A stretch of 64,000 bases of DNA, from the NCBI GenBank assembly GCA_016464825.1, contig JAEKNQ010000010.1, forward strand, positions 44,806 through 108,805. Reading direction: 5' to 3'. This stretch comes from Candidatus Dormiibacter inghamiae (GTDB taxonomy: Bacteria; Chloroflexota; Dormibacteria; Dormibacterales; Dormibacteraceae). Both the position numbers and the translations under genes were made by a program. Below the pieces are notes generated by a model. The model did no database searches. It was not told the DNA's origin and worked only from the letters and a program-made list of their open reading frames with translations. Shown here in pieces: positions 25,491 through 33,494 of this stretch. Positions within the stretch are counted from its first letter, which is position 1; every line of letters starts with the position of its first letter.

Positions 25491-26510
25491 ATGAGGCTGG
25501 GGCTGACCCTTCCTTACACCGACCGAATTCCCCGCGAGATGACGCTTGCCTTCGTGCAGGCCGGCGATCGCCTCGGCTATGACACAGTCTGGATCGCCGA
25601 GGCTTACGGCTGGGACGCCTTCACTGTGCTGACTGACCTGGCCAACCACACCGAGCGCATCAAGCTGGCCGCCGGCATCGTCAACGTTTTCAGTCGCAGC
25701 CCCGCCCTGATCGCCCAGACAGCCGGATCGCTCGACGGCATCTCGGGCGGCCGCTTCGTCCTCGGCCTGGGCACCTCAGGCCAGCAGGTGGTTGAGGGCT
25801 GGCATGGGGTGCCGTTTAGGCGGGGCGTGCGGCGGCTGCGCGAGACGACCGAGATAGTCCGTTCAGTGCTGCGCCGGGATCGGGTCACCTACGAGGGGGA
25901 GATCTTTCACCTTCCACAGGGGCTGAAGCTGATCACGCATCCTGTTCGCTCTAGCATCCCCATCTACCTGGCCACCCTGACCCCGGCCGGAATCGCCCTC
26001 GCGGGGGAGATCGCCGACGGCTGGCTCCCCATCTTCTTCTCGCCGCATCACTTCTCGAAGGTGTTCGAGCCCGAGCTGGCGCGGGGAGCCCAGCGGGCCG
26101 GGCGCTCGCCGGCCGAGCTCTCGATCTGCGTCTTCCAGCCAGTCATAGTCACCGAGGAGGTGGCGCGAGGTCGGGACAGCGTTCGGGCGCAGCTGGCCCT
26201 GTACATCGGCGGGATGGGCTCCAAGCAGCGCAACTACTACAACCGGCTCTTCGGCCTCTACGGTTTCGGAGCCGAGGCGGGAGAGATCCAGGACCACTAT
26301 CTGAGCGGCCGGAGAGAGGAGGCGACCGCGGCCGTGACCGACGAGATGGTCGACCTGGTCACCATCATCGGTCCCATCCCTGAGTGCCGCCGCCGACTGG
26401 ACGAGCTCGCAGCGTTGGGTGTCTCTGAGGTGGCGGTCGATCTTCGGGTGCCGGGTGACGACCCGGCCGGCGTCCTCGCAGCCCTCACAGCGCTGGCCCC
26501 GGCCGGATGA
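25491..26510 (+). CDS. LLM-class, probably F420-dependent oxidoreductase
   Basis: A luciferase-like TIM-barrel flavin/F420 enzyme of 339 residues. It opens MRLGLTLPYTDR, with YDTVWIAEAYGWDAF, the bulge region VFSRSPALIAQTAGSLD and the FVLGLGTSGQQV cofactor-phosphate region. Close resemblance is to F420-dependent dehydrogenases of actinobacteria and Chloroflexi rather than FMN monooxygenases, but cofactor choice is inferred and the substrate is unknown. Its stop overlaps the thioredoxin-like gene by 4 bp (ATGA), so it is co-transcribed with the cytochrome c maturation genes, an unexplained association. Confidence 0.87.
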   Translation: MRLGLTLPYTDRIPREMTLAFVQAGDRLGYDTVWIAEAYGWDAFTVLTDLANHTERIKLAAGIVNVFSRSPALIAQTAGSLDGISGGRFVLGLGTSGQQVVEGWHGVPFRRGVRRLRETTEIVRSVLRRDRVTYEGEIFHLPQGLKLITHPVRSSIPIYLATLTPAGIALAGEIADGWLPIFFSPHHFSKVFEPELARGAQRAGRSPAELSICVFQPVIVTEEVARGRDSVRAQLALYIGGMGSKQRNYYNRLFGLYGFGAEAGEIQDHYLSGRREEATAAVTDEMVDLVTIIGPIPECRRRLDELAALGVSEVAVDLRVPGDDPAGVLAALTALAPAG

Positions 26511-27028
26511 GCACCCGGCTGGTTCTCTGGACAGGCGTGGGCGCGCTGCTGCTGGTGGTTGTGGCGGCGCTCGGCTGGGGCCTGCTCCATGCTCGCTCAG
26601 ATCCTGGGCTACTGGGCCAGGCTGCACCCGAATTCTCGGTCGAGCGCCTGGACGGCGGCGGCCAGACGAGCCTGCAGGAGCTGCGCGGGCAACCGGTCGT
26701 GCTCAACTTCTGGGCCTCGTGGTGCCAGCCCTGCCGGGAGGAGATGCCGCTGCTCGGCCACGAGGCGGTCAGCCGGCAGGCTACCGTGCACTTTCTCGGC
26801 GTGGACACCCGGGACACGGCGGAGGCGGCTCGCGCCTTTCTCTTGGCCCAGCCTGTACCTTATCCGGTGGGTCAGGCAAGAGGTGGTATCCCGTCCGGTT
26901 ACCAGACGGATGGGCTTCCGACCACTTACCTCCTCAACTCCGCCGGCTTTGTGGTGGCCCAGCACCGAGGGCCACTCAATGCAGCGCTGTTGAGCCGCTA
27001 TCTGGAGCTGGTAGGAATCAAGTCATGA
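26507..27028 (+). CDS. Membrane-anchored thioredoxin-like protein (TlpA/CcmG type)
   Basis: Reduces apocytochrome c cysteines on the outer face of the membrane. The 173-residue protein has a membrane anchor (about 5-27) and a thioredoxin fold with the active site W-C-Q-P-C (Cys73, Cys76) in FWASWCQPCREEMP. The cis-Pro region is GLPTTYLLN. It is the first clear member of the cytochrome c maturation operon and overlaps the upstream oxidoreductase. Its stop overlaps a 10-codon minigene leading into ccmE. Confidence 0.9.
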   Translation: MSTRLVLWTGVGALLLVVVAALGWGLLHARSDPGLLGQAAPEFSVERLDGGGQTSLQELRGQPVVLNFWASWCQPCREEMPLLGHEAVSRQATVHFLGVDTRDTAEAARAFLLAQPVPYPVGQARGGIPSGYQTDGLPTTYLLNSAGFVVAQHRGPLNAALLSRYLELVGIKS

Positions 27029-27057
27029 ACGCCATCGCCACCGAGCACCGCGGTTGA
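27025..27057 (+). other. Ten-codon coupling minigene (candidate)
   Basis: ATG at 27025 overlaps the tlpA stop (ATGA). The ten-codon frame MNAIATEHRG ends at TGA 27055-27057, which overlaps the TTG start of ccmE (TTGA). The frame could pass ribosomes from tlpA to ccmE. The peptide itself is probably not functional, and the arrangement could be accidental. Confidence 0.3.
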
Positions 27058-27467
27058 GCGTCAGCGTGCGCGCGACCGCGCTGCTGGGACGTTGGCGCTG
27101 GCTGCTGCTGGGCCTGACGGTGGTCGGCCTGCTGGGCTACCTGATCTATTCAGCGACAGGCACCTCGGCGGAGTACTACGAGACCATCAACGAGATGAAG
27201 GCGCATCCCTCTGACCGAGAGGCGAGGGTGCTGGGGGTGGTCCAGGACGACGTGGTGCGTTCCGACGGCGGCCTGCATATCAGGTTCACTGCCGCCGAGG
27301 GCTCCAGCACGATACCCGTCGATTACACGGGCACGGTGCCGGACATCTTCCGGCCGGGCATTCAGGTGGTAGTGGCTGGCAAGGTGGGCTCCGACGGGGT
27401 CTTCCACGCGCGCACGCTGCAGACGAAGTGCCCCTCCCGGTTCTCGACGGCTTCGCCGTCCGGCTAG
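27054..27467 (+). CDS. ccmE: Cytochrome c maturation haem chaperone CcmE, cysteine variant
   Basis: Accepts haem from CcmABCD and passes it to CcmF. The 137-residue protein has one membrane helix (about 14-33) and the CcmE beta-barrel (VLGVVQDDVVRSDGG; DYTGTVPDIFRPGIQVVVAGK). The canonical haem-binding HxxxY is replaced by Cys126-Pro-Ser-Arg-Phe130, i.e. CxxxF. Cys-type CcmE proteins (CxxxY) are known from archaea and some sulfate reducers, where CcmH is usually absent; Phe in place of Tyr is unusual. It starts at TTG. The tail after the motif is only seven residues. Confidence 0.9.
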   Translation: MSVSVRATALLGRWRWLLLGLTVVGLLGYLIYSATGTSAEYYETINEMKAHPSDREARVLGVVQDDVVRSDGGLHIRFTAAEGSSTIPVDYTGTVPDIFRPGIQVVVAGKVGSDGVFHARTLQTKCPSRFSTASPSG

Positions 27468-27476
27468 GCAACTAGC

Positions 27477-29459
27477 ATGTCGGCCGCCATCCTCGGCGCG
27501 GCGTTCCTGCTCACGGCGCTGGTGCTGGACCTGTCCAGCGGAGTACTGGCCCTGACCGCCGGGGTGCGCAGGGACCCTTTGCTGGCGCGGGTCGCCCGTC
27601 GAGCTTTTTATGCCGGCGCGACGGGCGTGGTGGGCGCCTCGGCAGTCCTTCTCTACGCCCTGCTGAGCCACGATTTCTCGCTCGCGTATGTGGTTGAGCA
27701 CAGCGATCGGTCGCTGGCGACCCCGCTGGTGGCGGCCGCCTTCTATGGCGGGCAGGAGGGCTCGCTGCTCTACTGGGCGCTCCTGCTCAGCCTGCTGGGC
27801 GCCGCTTCTCTAGCCGCAGCTCCCAGGCTGGGGACGAGGCTGCCCGCCTACGCCAACGCCATCCTGGCCGGCCTGGCGGGGTTTTTCCTGCTGGTGCTGG
27901 TGTTCGTCTCCAGCCCGTTCGACGTGCTGCCAATCGTGCCTGGCGACGGACTGGGTCTGACCCCTGTACTGCGGGACGGCGGCATGCTCGTGCATCCCCC
28001 CTTCCTGCTCGCCGGCTACAGCTCCTTCGCGGTTCCGTTCAGCTTTGCCATGGCGGCGCTCTGGGCCGGCGAGGAGGCGGCCGGGGGCGAGTGGATCCGC
28101 CACACCCGACGATTCGCACTGCTGGCCTGGGCGCTGCAGAGCACCGGATTGGTGCTGGGCATGTGGTGGGCCTACCACGTCCTCGGCTGGGGCGGTTATT
28201 GGGGCTGGGACCCTGTCGAGAACGTCGCCCTGCTGCCCTGGCTGGTGACGACCGCCTACCTGCACACCGCGCTCGTTCAGGAACGAGCGCCCGGCCAGCT
28301 GCGCGCCTGGGGCTTCGGACTGGTGATCGCGGCGTTCCTGCTCTCGGTCTTCGGCACCTTCATAGTCCGCAGCGGCGTCGTGCCATCGGTGCATACCTTC
28401 GCAGTGAGCCCGCTCGGGCCCTGGTTCTTCGGCTTCTTCCTGATCTGCCTCGCAGCTTCATTGGTCACGCTGGCAAGGGCCGGGCGGTCGGCGCCTGCTC
28501 CTCAGCCGGCCTCGCCGGCGGCGGTCTCCCGGGAAGGCACCTTCCTCGCCCAGAACGGCATCTTGCTGGCGCTGGCCGCGGCGGTTCTCTGGGGAGTGCT
28601 GCTGCCGCTACTGAGCGGCCTCACAGGACGCCAACTGGTGGTTGGACAGGACTATTACGAGCGGGTTTCGGCGCCCCTCTTTCTGCTCTTGCTGGCACTG
28701 CTCGGCTTCGGTCCTCTACTTCCCTGGCAGCGCGCCGGTCAGACCTGGCTGCGCACCCTGCGCTGGCCACTGGCAGCAATCATGTTGACGCTCACTCTGC
28801 TGCTCGCGGCTGGAGTGCGCCAGGGCACCGCCCTGCTCACCCTTCCCCTGGCCGCCGCGGGCCTGGCCACCTGCGGGCTGGAATACGCGCGTGGCACTCT
28901 TCAGGCCCGGCGCCTGGCGGGTCGCTGGCCTGTCGCGTTCGTCAGGCTGGCCGCGCGCAACCGCAGGCGCTACGGCGCCTATCTGGCGCATGTCGGCTTC
29001 CTCGTCTTGGTGATCGGAATCGCGGGCTCACACGCCTGGCAGCAGCAGCAGGACGTGCAGCTGAAACCAGGCCAATCCATGACGCTGGCCGGCCATCATC
29101 TGACCTACTTGGGAACACGAGAGGAACAGCAGGGAGATCACACCGCCCTGATCGCGCGGCTCAGCGCCGGCACAGCTATCTATGAGCCCTCCCGGCTAAC
29201 CTATCCGGGTCTGGGCGATCAGGTGGTCAGCCGGGTTGCCATCGACTCAGGCGTACTCGACGACGTCTACGTGGTGCTGACCGGGACTTCGGCCGGCGAC
29301 GGGGTGTCGCTGCGTGTCTTCGTAAACCCCCTGGTCAGCTGGGTTTGGGTGGGGGCTTCGCTTCTTGTCACAGGCATGGTCCTGGGCCACCTGAGCCTGC
29401 CCCTGGGCGCCCGCCAGAACTCCCCGGCTCTGCGGCCGGTCCCAGCTCGAACGACGTGA
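27477..29459 (+). CDS. ccmF: Cytochrome c haem lyase CcmF
   Basis: Multi-pass membrane protein (660 residues, about 14-15 helices) that ligates haem to apocytochrome c. The tryptophan-rich WWD domain WGGYWGWDPVEN is near residue 238 on the outer face. Conserved His residues occur in helices around VVEHSDRS and AYLHT. The C-terminal periplasmic domain (about 520-630) includes GIAGSHAWQQQQ and LTYLGTREEQQG. It starts 9 bp after ccmE with ATG. Its stop overlaps a 27-residue membrane peptide gene (GTGA). Confidence 0.95.
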   Translation: MSAAILGAAFLLTALVLDLSSGVLALTAGVRRDPLLARVARRAFYAGATGVVGASAVLLYALLSHDFSLAYVVEHSDRSLATPLVAAAFYGGQEGSLLYWALLLSLLGAASLAAAPRLGTRLPAYANAILAGLAGFFLLVLVFVSSPFDVLPIVPGDGLGLTPVLRDGGMLVHPPFLLAGYSSFAVPFSFAMAALWAGEEAAGGEWIRHTRRFALLAWALQSTGLVLGMWWAYHVLGWGGYWGWDPVENVALLPWLVTTAYLHTALVQERAPGQLRAWGFGLVIAAFLLSVFGTFIVRSGVVPSVHTFAVSPLGPWFFGFFLICLAASLVTLARAGRSAPAPQPASPAAVSREGTFLAQNGILLALAAAVLWGVLLPLLSGLTGRQLVVGQDYYERVSAPLFLLLLALLGFGPLLPWQRAGQTWLRTLRWPLAAIMLTLTLLLAAGVRQGTALLTLPLAAAGLATCGLEYARGTLQARRLAGRWPVAFVRLAARNRRRYGAYLAHVGFLVLVIGIAGSHAWQQQQDVQLKPGQSMTLAGHHLTYLGTREEQQGDHTALIARLSAGTAIYEPSRLTYPGLGDQVVSRVAIDSGVLDDVYVVLTGTSAGDGVSLRVFVNPLVSWVWVGASLLVTGMVLGHLSLPLGARQNSPALRPVPARTT

Positions 29460-29539
29460 TCTGGCTGTTGGCCACCGCTCTCTTCCTGGCCGGGGCGGCC
29501 TACGCCCTCTGGCCGCTGCTATGGGCCCTCCGTAAGTGA
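29456..29539 (+). CDS. 27-residue single-helix protein resembling the CcmI/CcmH N-terminus
   Basis: The sequence reads VIWLLATALFLAGAAYALWP followed by LLWALRK: one membrane helix with a short basic end. It resembles the first transmembrane segment of CcmI (CycH), ending before any soluble part. The GTG overlaps the ccmF stop and its TGA overlaps the ccmA GTG; overlap at both ends argues strongly for translation. It may be a minimal CcmI-1 remnant or an independent small subunit. Automatic gene callers would miss it because of its length. Confidence 0.6.
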   Translation: MIWLLATALFLAGAAYALWPLLWALRK

Positions 29540-30186
29540 GTGTCATCCTGGCGGACGCGCTGACTCAGCGGTTTGGCTCGCGGCTCGCTCTGGGACCGTT
29601 GGATCTGCAAGTCGCCGCCGGTGAGCGTCTGGCGGTGCTGGGTGACAACGGAGCCGGTAAGACGACTCTGCTGCGGCTCATCGCCACCGCCGCTCGGCCA
29701 ACTTCCGGCCGGCTGGTGCTGTTCGGACTCGACGCCGGAGCACAGCGGGAGCGGCTGCGAGGAAGGCTGGGCTATCTCGGCCATCAACCGGGCGTCTATG
29801 AGGAGCTAAGTGTCAGGGAGAACCTCGAGTTTTTCGCAGTCCTCCAAGGCGTCGCCGGCCAGCGAGTGACTGAGGCACTGGACGAGTGCGGGTTGGCGAC
29901 TATACAGGCGGCCCGGGCGGGGACGCTCTCCCGGGGGCTGCAGCAGCGCCTGGCGCTGGCCCGCTCGGTCCTGCATCAGCCCGACCTGCTCATCCTTGAT
30001 GAGCCTGACGCGAGCTTGGACTCGAGCGGGCGGGCGCTGCTCGGCCGCCTCTTCGGGGACCGCACAGTCCTGATGGCGACCCACGACCGAAGCCTGGCTC
30101 GCGAACTCTGCTCCCGCGGCCTGCTGCTCAAAGCCGGACGGCCGGCGGGCGATCCCTGGGCGCTCCAAGTGGTGAGCGGTCAGTAG
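29536..30186 (+). CDS. ccmA: Haem exporter ATP-binding protein CcmA
   Basis: ATPase of the CcmABCD complex that releases holo-CcmE. The 216-residue ABC domain has Walker A GDNGAGKTT near residue 37, the signature LSRGLQQRLALAR, Walker B LLILDEPD, and switch His in MATHDRS. It starts at GTG overlapping the preceding minigene stop, and ccmB follows 2 bp after its stop. Length and context make CcmA far more likely than a generic ABC ATPase. Confidence 0.94.
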   Translation: MSVILADALTQRFGSRLALGPLDLQVAAGERLAVLGDNGAGKTTLLRLIATAARPTSGRLVLFGLDAGAQRERLRGRLGYLGHQPGVYEELSVRENLEFFAVLQGVAGQRVTEALDECGLATIQAARAGTLSRGLQQRLALARSVLHQPDLLILDEPDASLDSSGRALLGRLFGDRTVLMATHDRSLARELCSRGLLLKAGRPAGDPWALQVVSGQ

Positions 30187-30188
30187 CC

Positions 30189-30851
30189 ATGCGATCCCTT
30201 CAGATAGCCCTGGCAGTGGCGCGGAAGGACCTGCGCAGCGAGTGGCGCGGTCGCGAACTGCTGCCGGCTCTAGCCACCTTTGTCCTCCTCGCTCTAGTCA
30301 TCGCCAACTTTGCCTTCGATCTGAACGGCGCCAGCGTTCCCCGCCTGGCACCGGGCATTCTCTGGCTGGTCCTGGTCTTTGTTGGACTCGTCGCCTTCGG
30401 CCGCAGCTTCGCAGGAGAGAAGGAGCGGGGCTCGCTGGAGGCGATGCTGTTAACCCCTGCGCCTGCCGGCGCGCTGTTTGCCGGCAAGGCCGGCGCGGCT
30501 GGCCTTGTGCTGCTCGCCACTGAGGCTGTGCTGCTGGTGGGCATGGCCCTGTTCTTGGGCGCCCCCCTCTCAGCCGCAGTCATCGCCATCACCTTCGCGG
30601 CCAGCCTGGGCATCGCCGCCCTGGGTTCCCTCTTCGCTGCCCTGGTCGCCCAGACGCGCGCCAAGGAACTGCTCCTCCCGGTGCTCGTCCTGCCGCTGTG
30701 GCTGCCGTTCGTCGTGCTTGGCGGCAGGGCTCTGCAGGAAGCGTTCGCCGGCCAGGCGATGAGGCCCGGACCATCACTTCTGCTCCTGGATCTGGGGGTA
30801 CTCTTCTGGATAGCGGCCGTCCTGGCGGCACGCTTTGTGCTCGATGACTAA
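30189..30851 (+). CDS. ccmB: Haem exporter permease CcmB
   Basis: Six-helix membrane partner of CcmA (220 residues). The N-terminal cytoplasmic segment ALAVARKDLRSEWRGRELLPAL is typical of CcmB. FGRSFAGEKERGSLEAMLLTP forms the coupling region. Hydrophobic helices then run through to FVLDD. It overlaps the ccmC start by 8 bp. Confidence 0.93.
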   Translation: MRSLQIALAVARKDLRSEWRGRELLPALATFVLLALVIANFAFDLNGASVPRLAPGILWLVLVFVGLVAFGRSFAGEKERGSLEAMLLTPAPAGALFAGKAGAAGLVLLATEAVLLVGMALFLGAPLSAAVIAITFAASLGIAALGSLFAALVAQTRAKELLLPVLVLPLWLPFVVLGGRALQEAFAGQAMRPGPSLLLLDLGVLFWIAAVLAARFVLDD

Positions 30852-31542
30852 ACACCGCCTGCCCTACGCCCTGACAGCTACCGGCGTGGTCACGCTGCTC
30901 GGCGCGCTGGCCTTGGTCTTCTTCTTTGCGCCCCAGGACGCGGTCCAGGGACCTGTGCAGCGGATCTTCTACGTCCACGTCTCAGCCGCCATCGCCGGCT
31001 TTGCCTGCTTTGGAGTGGTGGTGGTCGCGAGCGTGCTGCACCTCGTGCGGACCGGAGCCGCGAGTGACCGCCTGGCTCGCGCGGCAGCGCAGGTGGGCCT
31101 GGTCATGCTGACAGTGAACATCTCGATGGGCATCGTCTGGGCCAAGCCAATTTGGGGCTGGGATCCTTCCCAGACCTGGGATGCCCGCTTCACCACGACT
31201 GTTGTGCTCTGGCTGATCTACGCCGGCTACCTGCTGGTGCGGAAGTTCGCCGCGCCGGGTCGGCAAGCCAGCCGGTTGGCGGCTGTCGTCGGCATCTTCG
31301 GCTTTATCGACGTCCCGATCGTCTACTTCAGCGTGCAGTGGTGGCGCACGCTTCACCCCTCACTTCGCGCCGGCAACGGGCAGCCGGCGCTGCCTGCCGC
31401 CATGCTGCTGACCTTTGGCGTCACCGCCGTCGCGATGCTCATCCTGACGGCGGCCCTGGTCAGCGTCCGCTACAGCATCGAGCAACAGGCCGAAGAGCAG
31501 GAGAGCCGCGCCACGAACGCCAGCCTGGAGCTGGCCCGCTGA
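30844..31542 (+). CDS. ccmC: Haem handling protein CcmC
   Basis: Presents haem to CcmE. The 232-residue protein has about six helices and the WWD domain WAKPIWGWDPSQTWD near residue 100, flanked by conserved His in IFYVHVSAA and the later WWRTLHPS segment. The ATG at 30844 is preferred over an in-frame TTG at 30835. The stop overlaps the ccmD-like ATG (TGATG). CcmC and CcmF both keep the WWD motif, so this is a complete haem route apart from CcmH. Confidence 0.94.
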   Translation: MTKHRLPYALTATGVVTLLGALALVFFFAPQDAVQGPVQRIFYVHVSAAIAGFACFGVVVVASVLHLVRTGAASDRLARAAAQVGLVMLTVNISMGIVWAKPIWGWDPSQTWDARFTTTVVLWLIYAGYLLVRKFAAPGRQASRLAAVVGIFGFIDVPIVYFSVQWWRTLHPSLRAGNGQPALPAAMLLTFGVTAVAMLILTAALVSVRYSIEQQAEEQESRATNASLELAR

Positions 31543-31631
31543 TGTACTACCTGGGCCTTGGTTACGCGCTCGGCCTGGGCATTCTCGGCGTCTATCTGGC
31601 GCTTTCACTGCGCCGGCTCCAGCGTCCCTAG
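31542..31631 (+). CDS. ccmD: Minimal CcmD-like protein (29 residues)
   Basis: MYYLGLGYALGLGILGVYLA plus a basic end SLRRLQRP: one helix, cytoplasmic positive tail. CcmD is needed to release holo-CcmE from CcmC and is normally 40-70 residues; this is shorter but has the right place, topology and charge. The ATG overlaps the ccmC stop by one base. It closes the ccm operon, and the Nudix gene converges 14 bp away. Confidence 0.7.
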   Translation: MYYLGLGYALGLGILGVYLALSLRRLQRP

Positions 31632-31645
31632 AGCGAGCGCCCTGC

Positions 31646-32275
31646 CTAGCGAGGCTCGTCGGCCAACTGATTCCCGGAGCCCTCGCCAGAGGGCTCTGCC
31701 TCTCGCCGCCCGGCGCGCAGTGCCGGCAGCAAATCGGCGAGCAGGCGGGCGGTGAGGCCCCAGATCGCGGTGTCCACCAGCGGTAGGTGCAGGCCCGGCC
31801 AGGAGTCGGCCGTTTCGATCCAGGCGTTCTCGTCGATCAGCGTGCTGAGCGGCACTTCCAGCACGGCGGCGACCTCGTCGCTATCAGGGACGAAGGTCGG
31901 CTCGAAAGTTCGCAGCCAGGCCACGAACGGCACCACTGAATAATTGCTCACCGCCGCGTAGACTGGTGGGGCGGCACCGAGTGGCACGAGGTCGTCGGTC
32001 TTGACACCGATTTCCTCATTTGCCTCCCGAGCCGCGGCGGTCCACGCATTCTCGTCAGGATTGAGGCCTCCTCCGGGGAGCCCGATCTGGCCAGGATGGT
32101 TGCGGAGGCCGCCTTGCCTGACGACGAAGGGAACGTGCCAGCGACCCTCGCGCCGGAACAAGAGCGCGACAACGGCTGCTGGTCGAGCCCCGCGTCGAAA
32201 GGTACCCCAGCGATCGATTGGAAGGAGGGCGGCGGCGAGCCGCGAGATCAATTCGGGAGAAGACGGAACTGTCAT
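31646..32275 (-). CDS. CoA pyrophosphatase-type Nudix hydrolase
   Basis: Hydrolyses CoA or acyl-CoA derivatives, or other nucleoside diphosphate linkages. The 209-residue protein has the UPF0035 lead-in VRQGGLRNHPGQIGLPGG joined to a full Nudix box (GGLNPDENAWTAAAREANEE, then IGV). This is the layout of NudL/CoAse. The start is set at MTVPSSPELISRL (32275); the frame is open further upstream over the opposite gene. CoA hydrolysis fits a genome with much acyl-CoA metabolism but is inferred from the motif. Confidence 0.85.
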   Translation of the reverse strand: MTVPSSPELISRLAAALLPIDRWGTFRRGARPAAVVALLFRREGRWHVPFVVRQGGLRNHPGQIGLPGGGLNPDENAWTAAAREANEEIGVKTDDLVPLGAAPPVYAAVSNYSVVPFVAWLRTFEPTFVPDSDEVAAVLEVPLSTLIDENAWIETADSWPGLHLPLVDTAIWGLTARLLADLLPALRAGRREAEPSGEGSGNQLADEPR

Positions 32276-32341
32276 CTGACGAGAGGCTGCAAAGGCTTCG
32301 TCAGAGTGAACGGCACAGTACTGAAAAGGTTGGTGAGGCGC

Positions 32342-32689
32342 ATGATTGATGAGACGAATCTGGCTATCGGCGAGTTGGAAGATTCCATCCGGCGCAGCAA
32401 TGATCGCCGCTATGCGTTCTACCGCATGCTGAACGTGACCGACAAGGTTCTCTGGGGCCTGGAAGAGATGAACCGGGACGGCGTGAAGACTGTGCCTCGA
32501 AAACTCCGGAGCGCTATCAAGCAGCAGATGGCCGAGCTCCCCGCCGGTTGCAAGAACGTCTATAGGGATTCGGACCAGGTGCAGGAGATTCTGGACTCCG
32601 TCTTCGAGGTTCAGGAGAGTCTGTTCCGCTGGCGCGACCCGCAGCGCTTCAGTGGCGAAGAGGAAGACTTCGACCGGCTCGTCGGTTAG
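32342..32689 (+). CDS. Hypothetical charged helical protein upstream of dtxR
   Basis: Not recognised. A 115-residue soluble protein starting MIDETNLAIGELEDSIRRSN, rich in Arg, Asp and Glu and probably all helical (YAFYRMLNVTDKVLWGLEEMN; QVQEILDSVFEVQESLFRWR). The ATG at 32342 has GGTGAGG upstream; GTG at 32306 would add 12 residues. The gene overlaps the start of the DtxR-family regulator by 38 bp, so they are probably co-translated. A regulatory or structural partner role is possible but unsupported. Confidence 0.65.
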   Translation: MIDETNLAIGELEDSIRRSNDRRYAFYRMLNVTDKVLWGLEEMNRDGVKTVPRKLRSAIKQQMAELPAGCKNVYRDSDQVQEILDSVFEVQESLFRWRDPQRFSGEEEDFDRLVG

Positions 32690-33494
32690 CGAGCGCGAGG
32701 ACGCCGCGAAGGGCCGCCTGGAAAGCGCGGCGGGGACCGCCGGAGCCGCGCCGAGCGAGGTCATCTCCCGCTATCTGGAGGCGATGTACTACATCGACGC
32801 CGAGGGCGAGAGCGTCCGCTCAGCCCGCTTGGCCGACTGGCTGGGAGTCAGCCGGCCCACTGTGACTGTCGCGGTGAGGCGGATGGTCAGGGATGGCATG
32901 GTCCGCCTGGATGGTCGCAAGCAGGTGGTGCTGACAGATAAAGGGCGCCAGGCCGCCGCTTCAGTCGTGCGTCGCCACCGAATCATGGAACGCTGGCTGA
33001 CCGATTCCCTGGGCCTGGACTGGCTGCAGGCCGACGAGGAGGCAGCCCGCTTGGAGCATGCCGTCTCGGAGGCGGTCGAGCAGCGGCTCTGGGATCATCT
33101 GGGCCGTCCGCTCACATGTCCTCACGGCAATCCGATCCCGGGCCACGCCGAGCTGAACCCCGACGAGGTGCGGCTGGCCAGCCTGCCTCAGGGCAGCTCC
33201 GCGGTCGTCACTCGGATCTCCGAAGTAGCCGAACGAGAGGCTCCCACACTCCTTCGCTATCTCTGGGACCGGCGTCTGGTGCCGGGGGCAGCGCTCAGCG
33301 TCATGGAGGCGGATTCGGTCGGCCTGACGCTGCGGCTGAAGCTCGCTGACCGGGAGGTGGTGCTCAGCCATGAGACAGCTGCCAAACTCTGGACGCGCCC
33401 GGAGGCCTCGGCGACCCGCCGGCCGCCTTCGGGAGTTGATCAGGTGAGGAAACCAGCTGGAAGGGGTAACAATCAATTGGTGAGCGCTCCGTGA
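32652..33494 (+). CDS. DtxR/MntR-family metal-dependent regulator
   Basis: Metal-responsive repressor, 280 residues. The winged helix spans about 35-100 (SEVISRYLEAMYYIDAEGES; SVRSARLADWLGVSRPTVTV). The metal and dimerisation domain is about 100-165 (HRIMERWLTDSLGLDW; EEAARLEHAVS; CPHGNPIPG). The C-terminal FeoA/SH3-like domain contains LRYLWDRRLVPGAALSV. Fe or Mn is the likely ligand. It starts at GTG within the preceding gene, with a 35-residue low-complexity N-terminal lead. The stop overlaps the telA-like start (GTGA), so it may control or be co-expressed with that pair. Confidence 0.88.
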   Translation: MAKRKTSTGSSVSEREDAAKGRLESAAGTAGAAPSEVISRYLEAMYYIDAEGESVRSARLADWLGVSRPTVTVAVRRMVRDGMVRLDGRKQVVLTDKGRQAAASVVRRHRIMERWLTDSLGLDWLQADEEAARLEHAVSEAVEQRLWDHLGRPLTCPHGNPIPGHAELNPDEVRLASLPQGSSAVVTRISEVAEREAPTLLRYLWDRRLVPGAALSVMEADSVGLTLRLKLADREVVLSHETAAKLWTRPEASATRRPPSGVDQVRKPAGRGNNQLVSAP

